Shown here one piece after another: positions 38,411 through 47,597 of a stretch of DNA of 64,000 nucleotides. A program made the translations under genes and the position numbers. Below the pieces are notes generated by a model, which searched no databases, was not told the DNA's origin, and worked only from the letters and a program-made list of their open reading frames with translations. The DNA is from Streptomyces sp. LHD-70 (GTDB lineage Bacteria; Actinomycetota; Actinomycetes; Streptomycetales; Streptomycetaceae), in NCBI RefSeq assembly GCF_031157275.1, contig NZ_JAVIFW010000011.1:236456-300455 (forward strand), in the 5' to 3' direction. Numbering within the stretch: position 1 is the first letter of the stretch; every line of letters begins with the position of its first letter.

Positions 38411-38784
38411 GCCAAGACCCGACTGCGACCAAGGACCAGGTCGACCCGGAGGCAGGCCGCCCTTCGCCGGTCGCCCCGGCCGGGCCGCCACGCCGGACAG
38501 AGCCCCTCGCGCGCTCGGCGATCTCCGGCGGCACGGCAGGCCCGTTCGGATACGCGCGCCGGGCGCGGCCGGGCCGCCGCCAAGCGCCCGGATCCGGCCC
38601 ACTGGACCCCCGGGACAGGCCGGCGAGCCGACAGGGGGCGTCGACTCGAAGACGCACGGCGCGGGCCGCGACCGGGGGCGCCACGGCAGTATCGCGGCAC
38701 CGACCGCGCTCCGGCCCGGCATGAGCCGAACACGCCCACCCCGCCCGCCCCGGAAAGCCCTCCCTCCTGCTCTGCGGGGCACTG
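38411..38784. other. 374-bp non-coding gap before Tn3 remnant
   Basis: No gene, repeat or clear terminator is seen. The sequence is GC-rich and no frame resembles a known protein. The right edge is the break point where Tn3 transposase sequence starts. Confidence 0.5.
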
Positions 38785-40036
38785 CGAGCCGGCGCCCTTC
38801 ACCCACCGGGAGGACCTGCGGGACCGCCTCAGCGCCACCGCCGGCGAACGGGTAGCGCCGTTCGTCAAGGGCACCAACATGGGCCCGTACGAGGCGGCGA
38901 AGCACATCCCCGGGGTGTCCGGGCATGAGCTGTCGTACGTGGCGAACCGGCACTTTTCCATCGCGCTGCTGAACGAGGCCGTCTCTGACCTGGTCAACGC
39001 GCACGCCCGCCTCGACATCTCCCAGGCGTGGGGCGACGGCACCGCCGTGGCGGCGGACGGCACCCATATGGACACCTACCTCAACAACCTGCTCGCCGAG
39101 ACCTCGGTGCGGTACGGCAAGGCGGGCGGGATCGCCTACCACCACATCTCCGACACCTACATCGCGCTGTTCACGCACTTCATCCCGTGCGGGGTGTGGG
39201 AGGCCGTCTACATCATCGAGGGCCTTCTCAAGAACACTTCCGAGGTCAAGCCGGCCACCGTGCACGCCGATACCCAAGGCCAGAGCGTGCCCGTTTTCGC
39301 CCTGGCGCACCTGCTGGGCTTCGATCTGATGCCCAGGATCAGGAACTGGAAGGGCCTGACCTTCTACCGCTCGTCCAAGCAGAGCGAGTACGTCCACATC
39401 GACTCCCTGTTCGGGGAGGCGGGCAAGAACGTCATCGACTGGGATCTGATCGAGTCCCAGTTCCGGCACCTGATGCGGGTCGCCGTGTCCGTGCGCGAGG
39501 GCGCCATCTCCTCCTCGACCCTGCTGAAGCGGCTGCGGTCGGGCTCGCACAAGAACTCCACCTACACCGCGTTCCGCGAGGTCGGCCGCGTGATCCGAAC
39601 GGTGCAACTGCTGCGCTACCTCTCCGATCCAGCGCTTCGCCGGCGGGTGACCGCGGCGACGAACAAGGTCGAGTCGTTCAACCGGTTCTCCCAGTGGGTC
39701 GGTTTCGGCAACCAGGGCGTCCTCGCCGACCACGACCCCATCGAGCAGGAGAAGGCGATGAAATTCAACGCCCTGGTCACGAACGCGGTCATCTTCCACA
39801 ACGCCCTGGACATCGCGGAGATCGTCCGTCAGCTCCTGTAGGAGGGCTGGGAGATCGACCCGGAGGACCTGGCCCGCATCTCGCCGTACCTGACCCAGCA
39901 CATCAGGCGGTTCGGCGAGTACTCCACCCACGAACTCCGCATCCAGCCCGAGGCGTACGACCCGAAACTCGACGTCGACTTCACCCAGCTCCGCGACCAG
40001 AACCTGCGCGCCGAGGGCTTCGGCACGGCTGCCTGA
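38785..40036 (+). pseudogene. Tn3-family transposase, C-terminal part
   Basis: From REDLRDRLSATAGERVAPFV the frame is a typical Tn3 TnpA C-terminal half: QAWGDGTAVAADGTHMDTYL (first catalytic Asp region), VHADTQGQSVPVFALAHLLG (second Asp) and RRVTAATNKVESFNRFSQWV (catalytic Glu). A TAG at 39839-39841 interrupts RQLL*EGWEIDPEDLARISP, after which the same frame runs to 40036. The N-terminal ~600 residues are missing. With the resolvase remnant at 49093 it marks a broken Tn3-type transposon. Confidence 0.85.
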
Positions 40037-40134
40037 CCGGCACTTCTGCGAAGGACCCAGTCATGCCCGCTGAGCAGTACGGGCGCTGGACCAGCGCCGA
40101 CACCCTGGTTGCCAAGGCCCACGCCTGAGTGGGG

Positions 40135-40305
40135 CTATTCGGCGATCCTGGTCACGCGGATCAGGGTCTGCTGGCCGTTCGCAACGAGCTTCCGGGCACC
40201 GTCGGCCTGGACGCTGTAGACCTCCAGCTGGCAGACGGTCAGGGTGCGTCCGGGCTTGAGGACACTTCCGATCGCTTCGGCCCTGTTCTCCCGAAGCTGC
40301 CGTGA
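40135..40305 (-). pseudogene. hotdog thioesterase (PaaI-like) C-terminal fragment
   Basis: AEAIGSVLKPGRTLTVCQLE and VYSVQADGARKLVANGQQTL, then IRVTRIAE and a stop, match the last ~50 residues of PaaI-type hotdog thioesterases. The rest of the gene is missing on the right, where unrelated sequence begins. It is not a copy of the intact thioesterase at 53335. Confidence 0.55.
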
Positions 40306-40352
40306 AGTGACAAGTAGCTCTGCGTGAAGCTCAGGCCCTCGGTGCTATGCGC

Positions 40353-40537
40353 CGGTGAGGGCCGCAGGGTTGGGTCAGTTCACAAGGCCGCTCGCACCGC
40401 GATGCTGAGGGGGGTCACCGGGCGGGCGAGGAGATCGGTGAGGTTCGCCGAGTCACCGTCGAGCAGGCCGGCGGCGACATCGTTCTCCAGGCGCGCGAGG
40501 AAACCGGCCGTGTTCTCGTCGGTGCCGCCTTGGAGGA
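40353..40537. repeat. 185-bp direct repeat, copy 1
   Basis: Identical, as far as I compared, to 45194-45378 at an offset of 4,841 bp. It contains the last ~52 codons and downstream bases of the NmrA-like gene at 45221. The flanks differ at both edges. Confidence 0.9.
40380..40537 (-). pseudogene. duplicated 3' end of the NmrA-like SDR gene
   Basis: Codes for the C-terminal GGTDENTAGFLARLENDVAA ... ARPVTPLSIAVRAAL and stop of the gene at 45221-46075, with no start or upstream part. It exists only because of the 185-bp duplication. Confidence 0.85.
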
Positions 40538-40828
40538 AGAGCTGAGAACTGATTGAGGGAGTGACCTCGCGGCTGCGCGGACCTGTAACGGCCCGCCGCT
40601 TCCCAGGGGTTACACCGTCTCAACCAACCATCGTGCTTCGGTGGTCGGGCTGAGGTGGCATGTCTCGAACGGCCACCCTCACAGAAGGATGTCGGCCGTT
40701 GAGTTCCGGACCTTTGACGCGTCTCTTGCTCATCGCCCTGGCAACTGTCCTGTCTCTGCTAGTCGCAGTCATCGCTGGTGTGCCGCGGATGTGCGGTGGC
40801 GGTCGGCCGCCGCCCGGTGTCCCGCCGA
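40538..40828. other. gap with short hydrophobic open frame
   Basis: The plus frame from 40660 reads MSRTATLTEGCRPLSSGPLT then RLLLIALATVLSLLVAVIAG, one clear membrane helix, and continues to 40845 into the AsnC gene's end. It resembles the start of a longer membrane protein that was cut off. I do not call it a gene. Confidence 0.35.
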
Positions 40829-41734
40829 TCAGCGGGTGCGTTTGAGTACCCGGCTCATCGGCACGATGTCGATGTCCTGGACGCCGTAGTTGCTGAGGTG
40901 TTCGTCGACGAAGGCGAGGAGGGTGCCGCCGTCCGGCAGTACGACGTGCGCGACGAGCGAACACTCCCCGCTGGTCGCGGCGGTGAAGCGAATGCCGGGA
41001 TGTGTCCGCAGAGCGGCGCCGAGTTCACCGATGCGGCCGGGGCTCATGCGGATCCACAGCATGGCGTCGGCGGCGGTGCCCCAGGCCGCCGGGTGGATGT
41101 CGGCCTCGAAATAGAGGACGCCGTCCTCGAGGAGCCGGCGGCGCCGACGGGACGCCGTGCTCGGATCGACATTGAGGTTCCGCGCCAGCTCGGAGGTCTC
41201 CATCCGGCCGTCGCGCTCGAGCAGTTCGAGGAGCCGACGGTCGGTGAGGTCGAGGTCGCGCGGCGGTGAGACGACAGCGCTCGAGGTCTCGCCCCAGACC
41301 TGCAGCAGCTCGTGGACGCGGACGCGCCGCAGACGGGGATCATGCACCAGCCGCTGGAGCGCCTCGTCGGCCTGCGCCGCAGGGGTCACAGAACCGCACA
41401 TGAGCTCGGTCGCGTCGCGAGAGAGCCGTACCCAGCGGGTGTGCTCCTGCTCAGCCATCAGCCTTGCGAGGGCGGCGACCCTGCCCGGGGCGCCCTCCGC
41501 ACGTACGAGCTGCGCCAAGCGGCCACCGAACCCCGGCAGGGTCCGCCCCATGACGCGGACGACCCTCGTGGCCTGGAGGCGAGCCAGACGGCGGGCGACC
41601 GTCCGGGCGCTCACCCCGAGCTGCTCGGCGAAGCTTGCGATGCTGCCCGCCGGATCGCGGTCGAGGACAGTGAGGAGCCGTCGGTCCAGTGGGTCGAGCA
41701 CGACACCCGGGGCATCCGCCGTTGTGTCCGGCAC
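40829..41734 (-). CDS. Lrp/AsnC-family regulator with two DNA-binding domains
   Basis: 301 residues from GTG 41734, chosen because GGGAGG lies just upstream. Two AsnC-type helix-turn-helix units are visible: LDPLDRRLLTVLDRDPAGSI with GVSARTVARRLARL, and LDLTDRRLLELLERDGRMET with LNVDPSTASRRRRRL. The C-terminal RAM-like domain follows (GIRFTAATSGECSLVAHVVL). This double-length form is common in Streptomyces. It is divergent from the MFS-amidohydrolase pair and is its likely regulator. Confidence 0.88.
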   Translation of the reverse strand: MPDTTADAPGVVLDPLDRRLLTVLDRDPAGSIASFAEQLGVSARTVARRLARLQATRVVRVMGRTLPGFGGRLAQLVRAEGAPGRVAALARLMAEQEHTRWVRLSRDATELMCGSVTPAAQADEALQRLVHDPRLRRVRVHELLQVWGETSSAVVSPPRDLDLTDRRLLELLERDGRMETSELARNLNVDPSTASRRRRRLLEDGVLYFEADIHPAAWGTAADAMLWIRMSPGRIGELGAALRTHPGIRFTAATSGECSLVAHVVLPDGGTLLAFVDEHLSNYGVQDIDIVPMSRVLKRTR

Positions 41735-41923
41735 AGCACCTCCCAAGACGATGCCGAATCCATGCAGATCTTGACGAGGAACACTTGTCTCCGCGGCTCA
41801 GGACCCCAAAATATGCCGCATACATGCATCACGCAACCGATCTCGGTGGCGCCCTGCTGAAGTGACCGCAGCAGGGGCCGCTCGCGTGCTCCTGAAGTTG
41901 ACGCAATTCCACAGGAGAGCCCG

Positions 41924-43369
41924 ATGTCTGTCCCTGACCTCACACGTACGCGTGATCCTGAGATGCCGCGATCGTCCGACACCCGCCTCATCGCGGTCGC
42001 AGCCTTCTGCTGCCTCGTCGTGGCGTTGCAGCAGACGCTTGTCGTGCCCGCGGTTCCGCAGTTCCCGAGGCTCCTGGACACCAGCACCGGGCTGACATCC
42101 TGGCTGGTGACCGCCACCCTGCTGACCGGCGCGGTCACCACCGCAATCTTCGGACGCCTCTCCGACCTGTTCAGCAAGCGTCGCATCATGATCATTGCGA
42201 TGACGTTCGTCCTCGCGGGCTCGGTCCTCGCCCCGCTCGGAGGGATCGAGACGCTGATCGCGGGCCGCGCCATGCAGGGCGTGGGCACCGCACTCGTACC
42301 GGTCGCGATGGCTCAGATGAAGGACATCCTGCCCGGGCGACGGGTCGGTGGAGCACTCGCGGTGCTGAGCTCGACACTGGGTGTGGGCGGGTCGATCGGC
42401 ATCCCGCTGGGTGGCGTGATGCTCTCGGCGCTCGGCTGGGAGTCGATGTTCTGGCTGTCGGCGGCCCTCTCCGTCGCGTCCATCGCGCTCATCGCCGTCG
42501 TCCTCCCGCGCAGCCGCCCGAGCGACGACAGTGGTTCCTTCGACCTCACGGGCGCGATCCTGCTGTCAGTGGCCCTGCCCGCGCTGCTGATCGGCCTGTC
42601 GCAGGGCAGCACCTGGGGCTGGGGGAGCGCCACAACGCTCACCACGTTCGCCGTCGGGATCGTCGTCACCCTCGGCTGGGGCTTCCTCGAGCTGCGACGG
42701 ACCTCGCCCATCGTGGACCTGCGCACCTCCGCCTCACGCCCGCTGCTGTTCACCAACCTGGCCTCGCTGGTGCTGGGCATCCTGATGTTCACGAACCTGT
42801 TGCTGACCACGCTGCGGCTGCAGGGTTCCGAGGCAGAGGACGGATTCTCGTGGAGCGCGAGCTCGGCGGGATTGGCCATGATCCCGACCGCCTTGGTGAT
42901 GTTCGCCGTCGCCCCTCTCAGCGCCGGGATCGCCCAGCGTTTCGGTCCGCGCAGCGTTCTCACCATCGGAGCGGCCGTCACAGCCGTCGGCTACAGCCTG
43001 GGCCTCGTTGCCTCCTTGAACGCGCCGCTGGCGATCGTGTGGACCACGGTCATCAGCGCCGGTGTCGGCATCGGCTACGCGGCACTGCCCATGCTTGTCG
43101 TCCGCTACGCCCCCGACCGGGAGATCGGATCCGCGAACGGGGTCAACGCACTCCTGCGCGCGATCGGCACCGCGATCGCCAGCGCCCTCGTCGCCGCGCT
43201 CACCGCGGCCATGGCACCCTCCGGAGGCGCCCGCGGCGGATCGTCGGCCGAGGCACTCACCACGATCGGATCCATCGGCTTCGCCCTCGGCGCGGCCACC
43301 ATCGTCCTCGCCACGCTCGCCCGCGCCTCGAACGAGGCGCCGTCGAAGGCCCTGCCCGAACGGGCGTGA
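41924..43369 (+). CDS. MFS transporter, EmrB/QacA (DHA2) family
   Basis: 481 residues with about 14 membrane helices, MFS loop IFGRLSDLFSKRRIMIIAMT and the motif-C block TLGVGGSIGIPLGGVMLSAL typical of drug:H+ antiporters. ATG 41924 follows ACAGGAGAG. It is co-directional with the Tat-type amidohydrolase 71 bp downstream. It could export a toxic aromatic or move the amidohydrolase substrate or product. Confidence 0.9.
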   Translation: MSVPDLTRTRDPEMPRSSDTRLIAVAAFCCLVVALQQTLVVPAVPQFPRLLDTSTGLTSWLVTATLLTGAVTTAIFGRLSDLFSKRRIMIIAMTFVLAGSVLAPLGGIETLIAGRAMQGVGTALVPVAMAQMKDILPGRRVGGALAVLSSTLGVGGSIGIPLGGVMLSALGWESMFWLSAALSVASIALIAVVLPRSRPSDDSGSFDLTGAILLSVALPALLIGLSQGSTWGWGSATTLTTFAVGIVVTLGWGFLELRRTSPIVDLRTSASRPLLFTNLASLVLGILMFTNLLLTTLRLQGSEAEDGFSWSASSAGLAMIPTALVMFAVAPLSAGIAQRFGPRSVLTIGAAVTAVGYSLGLVASLNAPLAIVWTTVISAGVGIGYAALPMLVVRYAPDREIGSANGVNALLRAIGTAIASALVAALTAAMAPSGGARGGSSAEALTTIGSIGFALGAATIVLATLARASNEAPSKALPERA

Positions 43370-43440
43370 CGACGAGCTGGCCCGCCCGGCCCGATACCTC
43401 CCCCTTCCCCTCCTATCCCCGACCTCAACCTGGAGAAAAT

Positions 43441-44532
43441 ATGCCGAAGCTGACTAGGCGAAACCTGCTCGCAGCCGCAGCCGGAGCCACCGCCGGAGGG
43501 TTCCTCGTCCCCTCTGCCGCAGCCGCCCCCGCCCAGGCAGCGACCACCGCCACCGTGTCCGGTCCGGGCGGGCGCGCGATCGACACCCACGCGCACATCT
43601 ACCCGGCGGGGTATCTCGACCTGCTGGAGGAGAGCGGCGTCCCCGCGGCCAGCACCGCGATCGCCCGCGGGATCGGCGCCGACTCGACCGATGCGGACCT
43701 CTCGGCCCGGCTGCGCTGGATGGACCGCGCGAACGTCGAGACCCAGATCATCGCCGTGACACCCCAGTCGCCGTCGGGCCCCCAGAGCAGTTCGTCACTG
43801 GCCGCCGCGCGCCGCATCAACGACGAATACGCCACGCTCGTAAGACGCCACCCCGGCCGCTTCCTCGCCTACGGTGCCCTCCCCCTCCCCCATGTGGAGG
43901 AGTCCCTCGCCGAGATTCCGCGCCTGTTCGACGAACTCGGATGCATCGGCATCTCCCTGACGACGGTGCTGCCCGGTGGGCTCTCACCGGCAGACAAGAG
44001 GTTCGACCCGATATGGGAAGCGCTCGACGAGCGCGCGGCGATAGTGAACGTGCACCCCACCGGCTCCGGCGCCCTGTCCCCGATGATCAACTCGCATCAT
44101 CTGGAATGGGTGAACGGCGCCCCCGTGGAGGACGCCACGGCAGTGCTCCACCTACTCAAGGCAGACATCCCGCGCCGCTACCCGAACCTGCGCTTCCACA
44201 TCGCCCACCTCGGCGGAGATCTCCCCTTCCTCGTCCAGCGGATCGAGGACAACTACACCGACTGGCAGGCCTTCCCGGCATCGCCCCTCGGCACCCTGCG
44301 CACCATGTGGTTCGACGCCGCGAACTTCCACGAACCCTCGCTCCGGCTCACCGTCGAGACCTTCGGTGCCGACCGCGTCCTGGCCGGCTCAGACCACCCC
44401 TACTTCCAGGAGGAGAAGTACGTCAGGGCATTCGACTACATCCGCAACGCCCGCCTGCCCGCCGAGGACATCCGTGCCATCCTCTCCGGCAACGCCGACA
44501 GCCTCTACCGGGTGCCTTCGAAAGAGGAGTGA
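43441..44532 (+). CDS. Tat-exported amidohydrolase-2 family protein
   Basis: 363 residues. The Tat signal is clear: TRRNLLAAAAGATAGGFLVP then an AAAAPAQAA cleavage region. The mature enzyme has AIDTHAHIYPAGY (H50, H52), AIVNVHPTGSG, FHIAHLGGDLPF and LAGSDHPYFQE (Asp) as metal ligands. It is the most divergent of the four amidohydrolases here, with HLGGDLPF and SDHPYF instead of HAGGFVPY and SDWPF. It sits in an AsnC-MFS-amidohydrolase cassette lying inside the 4.84-kb region bounded by direct repeats. Confidence 0.87.
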   Translation: MPKLTRRNLLAAAAGATAGGFLVPSAAAAPAQAATTATVSGPGGRAIDTHAHIYPAGYLDLLEESGVPAASTAIARGIGADSTDADLSARLRWMDRANVETQIIAVTPQSPSGPQSSSSLAAARRINDEYATLVRRHPGRFLAYGALPLPHVEESLAEIPRLFDELGCIGISLTTVLPGGLSPADKRFDPIWEALDERAAIVNVHPTGSGALSPMINSHHLEWVNGAPVEDATAVLHLLKADIPRRYPNLRFHIAHLGGDLPFLVQRIEDNYTDWQAFPASPLGTLRTMWFDAANFHEPSLRLTVETFGADRVLAGSDHPYFQEEKYVRAFDYIRNARLPAEDIRAILSGNADSLYRVPSKEE

Positions 44533-44769
44533 GTGAGCAGGCTCGCAGGATCCCGGGTTACTACGTCGAGCGGCATGCCAGCGACGACCGTCGGTCCCCC
44601 CTATCTCTGACACGGTGCACGGTAGCCACCTCGACGCTGATGGCCCTCGTTGCTTCGGGGGACCGCAGAGGCCCCCGGCCCGCCTTGGCCGGTCCGAAGT
44701 CGTGACCGGTTCGGTGCCGTGCGCGCCTGTCCTCGCGCGGGGGCGCCTTCGAACAGTTCGACTGGCCGC

Positions 44770-44910
44770 CCATTCGGCTCGCCGCGAGTGAACGTGCTCG
44801 TGGAGCTGACGGGTGGCGGTGCGTCAGTGTTCTCCGCCTGCCGCGTGGGGCGGCGTCCTTCGTTCCAGCGGTGGCTGCCGGGCAGGACCACCGTGGCGCC
44901 GTTGTCGAAG
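44770..44910 (-). pseudogene. phytanoyl-CoA dioxygenase-like fragment
   Basis: The frame DNGATVVLPGSHRWNEGRRP TRQAEN matches the iron-binding end of PhyH-type dioxygenases (NGAT...PGSH). About 40 residues of plausible family sequence remain; both ends are lost. It adjoins the TetR fragment. Confidence 0.5.
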
Positions 44911-45105
44911 GCAACTGCTCAGCGCGCTGGCCTGGCCAAGGCGCTCGTGGAAGTCCTCCGCCAGGGCGATGAGCAGGCCGCTGCGGGTGCCGAAGTAGCG
45001 GTAGGGCAGGCCGACACTGACCCCGGCCCTGCGGACCACGGCCGCCACCTCCAGCTGTTCGGTCGCCGCGAGTTCCTCGGCGGCAGCACAGCCACCCGTC
45101 GTCAT
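44906..45105 (-). pseudogene. TetR-family regulator, N-terminal fragment
   Basis: AAAEELAATEQLEVAAVVRR and AGVSVGLPYRYFGTRSGLLI form a TetR helix-turn-helix, followed by ALAEDFHERLGQA. The ligand-binding domain is absent and the frame passes into unrelated sequence near 44915. It cannot encode a working repressor. Confidence 0.65.
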
Positions 45106-45193
45106 TGTCCGCCTGGACGGCGAGTTGAACTCAACTTGCTATCGGGGCCATGGCACCTGGCAAGACAACCCGGGGATCGGCCGCCCGTGCTGA

Positions 45194-45378
45194 CGGTGAG
45201 GGCCGCAGGGTTGGGTCAGTTCACAAGGCCGCTCGCACCGCGATGCTGAGGGGGGTCACCGGGCGGGCGAGGAGATCGGTGAGGTTCGCCGAGTCACCGT
45301 CGAGCAGGCCGGCGGCGACATCGTTCTCCAGGCGCGCGAGGAAACCGGCCGTGTTCTCGTCGGTGCCGCCTTGGAGGA
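45194..45378. repeat. 185-bp direct repeat, copy 2
   Basis: The matching copy of 40353-40537, here continuous with the complete NmrA-like gene, so this copy is the original context of the coding part. Confidence 0.9.
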
Positions 45379-46075
45379 GGATCTGCCGGAACTCCTGCGG
45401 CGTGACGGTCTTGGATTCGACCGCCGTGCCCGACACCTCGGAGATGGTGCGCGCCAGGTCGGCGTAGGTGAAGGAGACGCCGCCCAACTCCAGCGTCACG
45501 TTGCCCTCGTAGTCGGTCAGCAGGGCCTGGCCGTCGGCCTCGGCGAAGTCCGCCCGCGTCGCGGCCGAGATACGTCCGTCGCCGCCGGCGTGCAGGAGTA
45601 CTCCGCGAGCGATGTGGCGGGGTACCTCGGTCGTGTAGTTCTCGGTGTACCAGCCGTGCCGCAGAATCGTGTGGGTGACGCCGGATTCGGCCAGCATCTC
45701 CTCCGTGGCCTTGTGCTCGGGCGCGAGCACCATCGGGTTGTCGGTCGCGCGCAGGACCGATGTGTAGTAGACGCGGCCGACACCGGCTGCCTTCGCAGCT
45801 TCGATGACGTTGCGGTGTTGGGGTACCCGCTTGCCCACCTCGCTGCCGGAGATGAACAGCAGGCGGTCCACGCCGTCGAAGGCGGCTTCGAGTGCTTCCC
45901 GGTCGTCGTAGTCCGCGGTGCGGACGGTGACGCCGCGTGCGGCGAACGGGGCAGCCTTGTCCGCGTTGCGCGCTACGGCGATGATCGCGGCGGGCTCGAC
46001 GTTCTTGGCCAGCAGCTGGTCGATGACCAGGGTGCCGAGCTGTCCGGTCGCAGCGGAGACAGCGTATGTCGTCAT
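45221..46075 (-). CDS. NmrA-like NAD(P)-binding SDR oxidoreductase (QorB-type)
   Basis: 284 residues. The Rossmann start TTYAVSAATGQLGTLVIDQL carries the ATGxLG dinucleotide motif, and AVARNADKAAPFAARGVTVR with LLFISGSEVGKRVPQHRNVI matches NAD(P)H:quinone reductase 2/QorB proteins. The atypical SDR C-terminal domain follows. It is the last gene of the MarR-isochorismatase-MFS-SDR minus-strand operon, a combination seen in stress or quinone detoxification cassettes. Confidence 0.88.
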   Translation of the reverse strand: MTTYAVSAATGQLGTLVIDQLLAKNVEPAAIIAVARNADKAAPFAARGVTVRTADYDDREALEAAFDGVDRLLFISGSEVGKRVPQHRNVIEAAKAAGVGRVYYTSVLRATDNPMVLAPEHKATEEMLAESGVTHTILRHGWYTENYTTEVPRHIARGVLLHAGGDGRISAATRADFAEADGQALLTDYEGNVTLELGGVSFTYADLARTISEVSGTAVESKTVTPQEFRQILLQGGTDENTAGFLARLENDVAAGLLDGDSANLTDLLARPVTPLSIAVRAAL

Positions 46076-46181
46076 GGTGCTGATCCCTTCGAGGGGTTGT
46101 GGGGTTCCGCGTGCGAGATCGATGGTCTGTTTGGTCTGGTGGTGCGGTGATGTGTTCGCCGCACCGTGCGGGAGCGGTGCC

Positions 46182-47594
46182 TCAGCTCTGCATGGAGTCC
46201 GCGGGTTTGTTGGCCGTGGGCGAGGTCTTGGGGATGCGGGGGTCGGCGAGGCTGATCAGGAGGAGTGCCGCGCCCAGGGCGGCGAAGACGATCGCGAAGA
46301 GGATGATGCCGCCGTTGGTCGCGCCGTCGGCGAAGGTGGCGCCGATGAGGCCGGTGGCGATGAACCCACCGATGTAGGAGGCGGTCCGGTAGAACCCGCT
46401 GTTGACGCCGATCTGGTCGGGTGCGCTCTTCAGGTAGAGCATGGCCTGGTTGCCGACGTTGCCCAGTCCCATCGCGACGCCCAGGAAGCTCATCGCGATC
46501 ACGGGCCAGACGAGCCGGTCCTGGGCGCCGGACAGCCACAGGAATCCCCCGCCGCCCACGACGAAGACCGCCGTACCCACGAGCATCAGCCGGATCGAGT
46601 GGCTCTTGCCGAGCATCAGGGCGACCACGGCGCTCATGACCGACATCGGCAGCATCAGCAGGCCGATCCTGCCCGGATCGACGCCGCGGGCCTCCTCCAG
46701 CCACTGCCCCACGCCGTACAGCGCGCCGTACATGACGGTGAAGGTCATGATCAGGCGCACGTAGGTGCGCCGCAGGGCTCCGTTCTTCGCGAGCATCCGC
46801 ACGTCTACGAGGGGGGAACGCTGCCGCCGCTCCCAGTACGTCAGCGCGAGAGCGACTCCCGTGAAGACGGCGAGCAGCCACCATCGGGGATCGGCCAGGT
46901 CGCTGAGAAACCCGAGCAGGGCGGTCATCAGGCCGGCGAACAGCAGGATGCCGACCGGATCCATGTGCTGCGTGAACGAGGCGCTGCGGTCCCGGCGGTC
47001 GAGAGCGCCCCGAGGTACGAACACCAGGGTGGCGATGAGGCTCACCACGGCCAGCGGCACGTTGATGACGAACACCGACCGCCAGCCGAAGCCGGCGACC
47101 AGGGCGCCGCCGATCGGCAGCCCGATGGCCGCTGTCACCTGGCCGGCGGCCGCGACCAGGCTGAGGATGCGGCTGGGGAGGGGAACCCCCGCAGCCTCGG
47201 CCTTGAGGTTGATCATCATCATCGCCGTCGGATAGGCCGCAGAGGTCCCCAGACCGATGATCAGGCGGGATGCCACCAGCCAGGAGATGTTCGGCGCCAC
47301 CCAGCCGACCGCACCGCCGATCCCGACCAGCACGATGCCTGCCATGAACACCGACCGTGCCCCGTAGCGGGTGGCCAGCCTCCCCATCAGCGGCTGGCAG
47401 ATCGCGCTGACCAGGTACAGCGCGGACACGAGCAGGGCGGTCTGGACCGCGCTCACGCCGAGGTCGTCCGCGATGCTCACCAGCGCGGTGGCGATGATGG
47501 ACGAGTTGATCGGGTTGAGGGTGACTCCGAACAGGAGGGTCCAGGTGAACCCGCGGCTGAAGACGCGGCTTTCCGGGGTGGTGGTCCGCGGCAT
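46182..47594 (-). CDS. MFS transporter, EmrB/QacA family
   Basis: 470 residues with about 14 helices. MFS motifs: QPLMGRLATRYGARSVFMAG and the motif-C type AAAGQVTAAIGLPIGGALVA. Its start lies three bases after the isochorismatase stop, so the two are co-translated in one operon under the MarR gene. By family it exports drugs or aromatic compounds. Confidence 0.9.
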   Translation of the reverse strand: MPRTTTPESRVFSRGFTWTLLFGVTLNPINSSIIATALVSIADDLGVSAVQTALLVSALYLVSAICQPLMGRLATRYGARSVFMAGIVLVGIGGAVGWVAPNISWLVASRLIIGLGTSAAYPTAMMMINLKAEAAGVPLPSRILSLVAAAGQVTAAIGLPIGGALVAGFGWRSVFVINVPLAVVSLIATLVFVPRGALDRRDRSASFTQHMDPVGILLFAGLMTALLGFLSDLADPRWWLLAVFTGVALALTYWERRQRSPLVDVRMLAKNGALRRTYVRLIMTFTVMYGALYGVGQWLEEARGVDPGRIGLLMLPMSVMSAVVALMLGKSHSIRLMLVGTAVFVVGGGGFLWLSGAQDRLVWPVIAMSFLGVAMGLGNVGNQAMLYLKSAPDQIGVNSGFYRTASYIGGFIATGLIGATFADGATNGGIILFAIVFAALGAALLLISLADPRIPKTSPTANKPADSMQS

Positions 47595-47597
47595 GGC

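Larger units (their letters stand above)
44533..45193. other. 661-bp gap made of gene fragments
   Basis: No intact gene. On the minus strand a TetR helix-turn-helix piece (about 44906-45105) and a phytanoyl-CoA dioxygenase piece (about 44770-44910) abut. The first ~230 bp show nothing recognisable. Confidence 0.6.
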
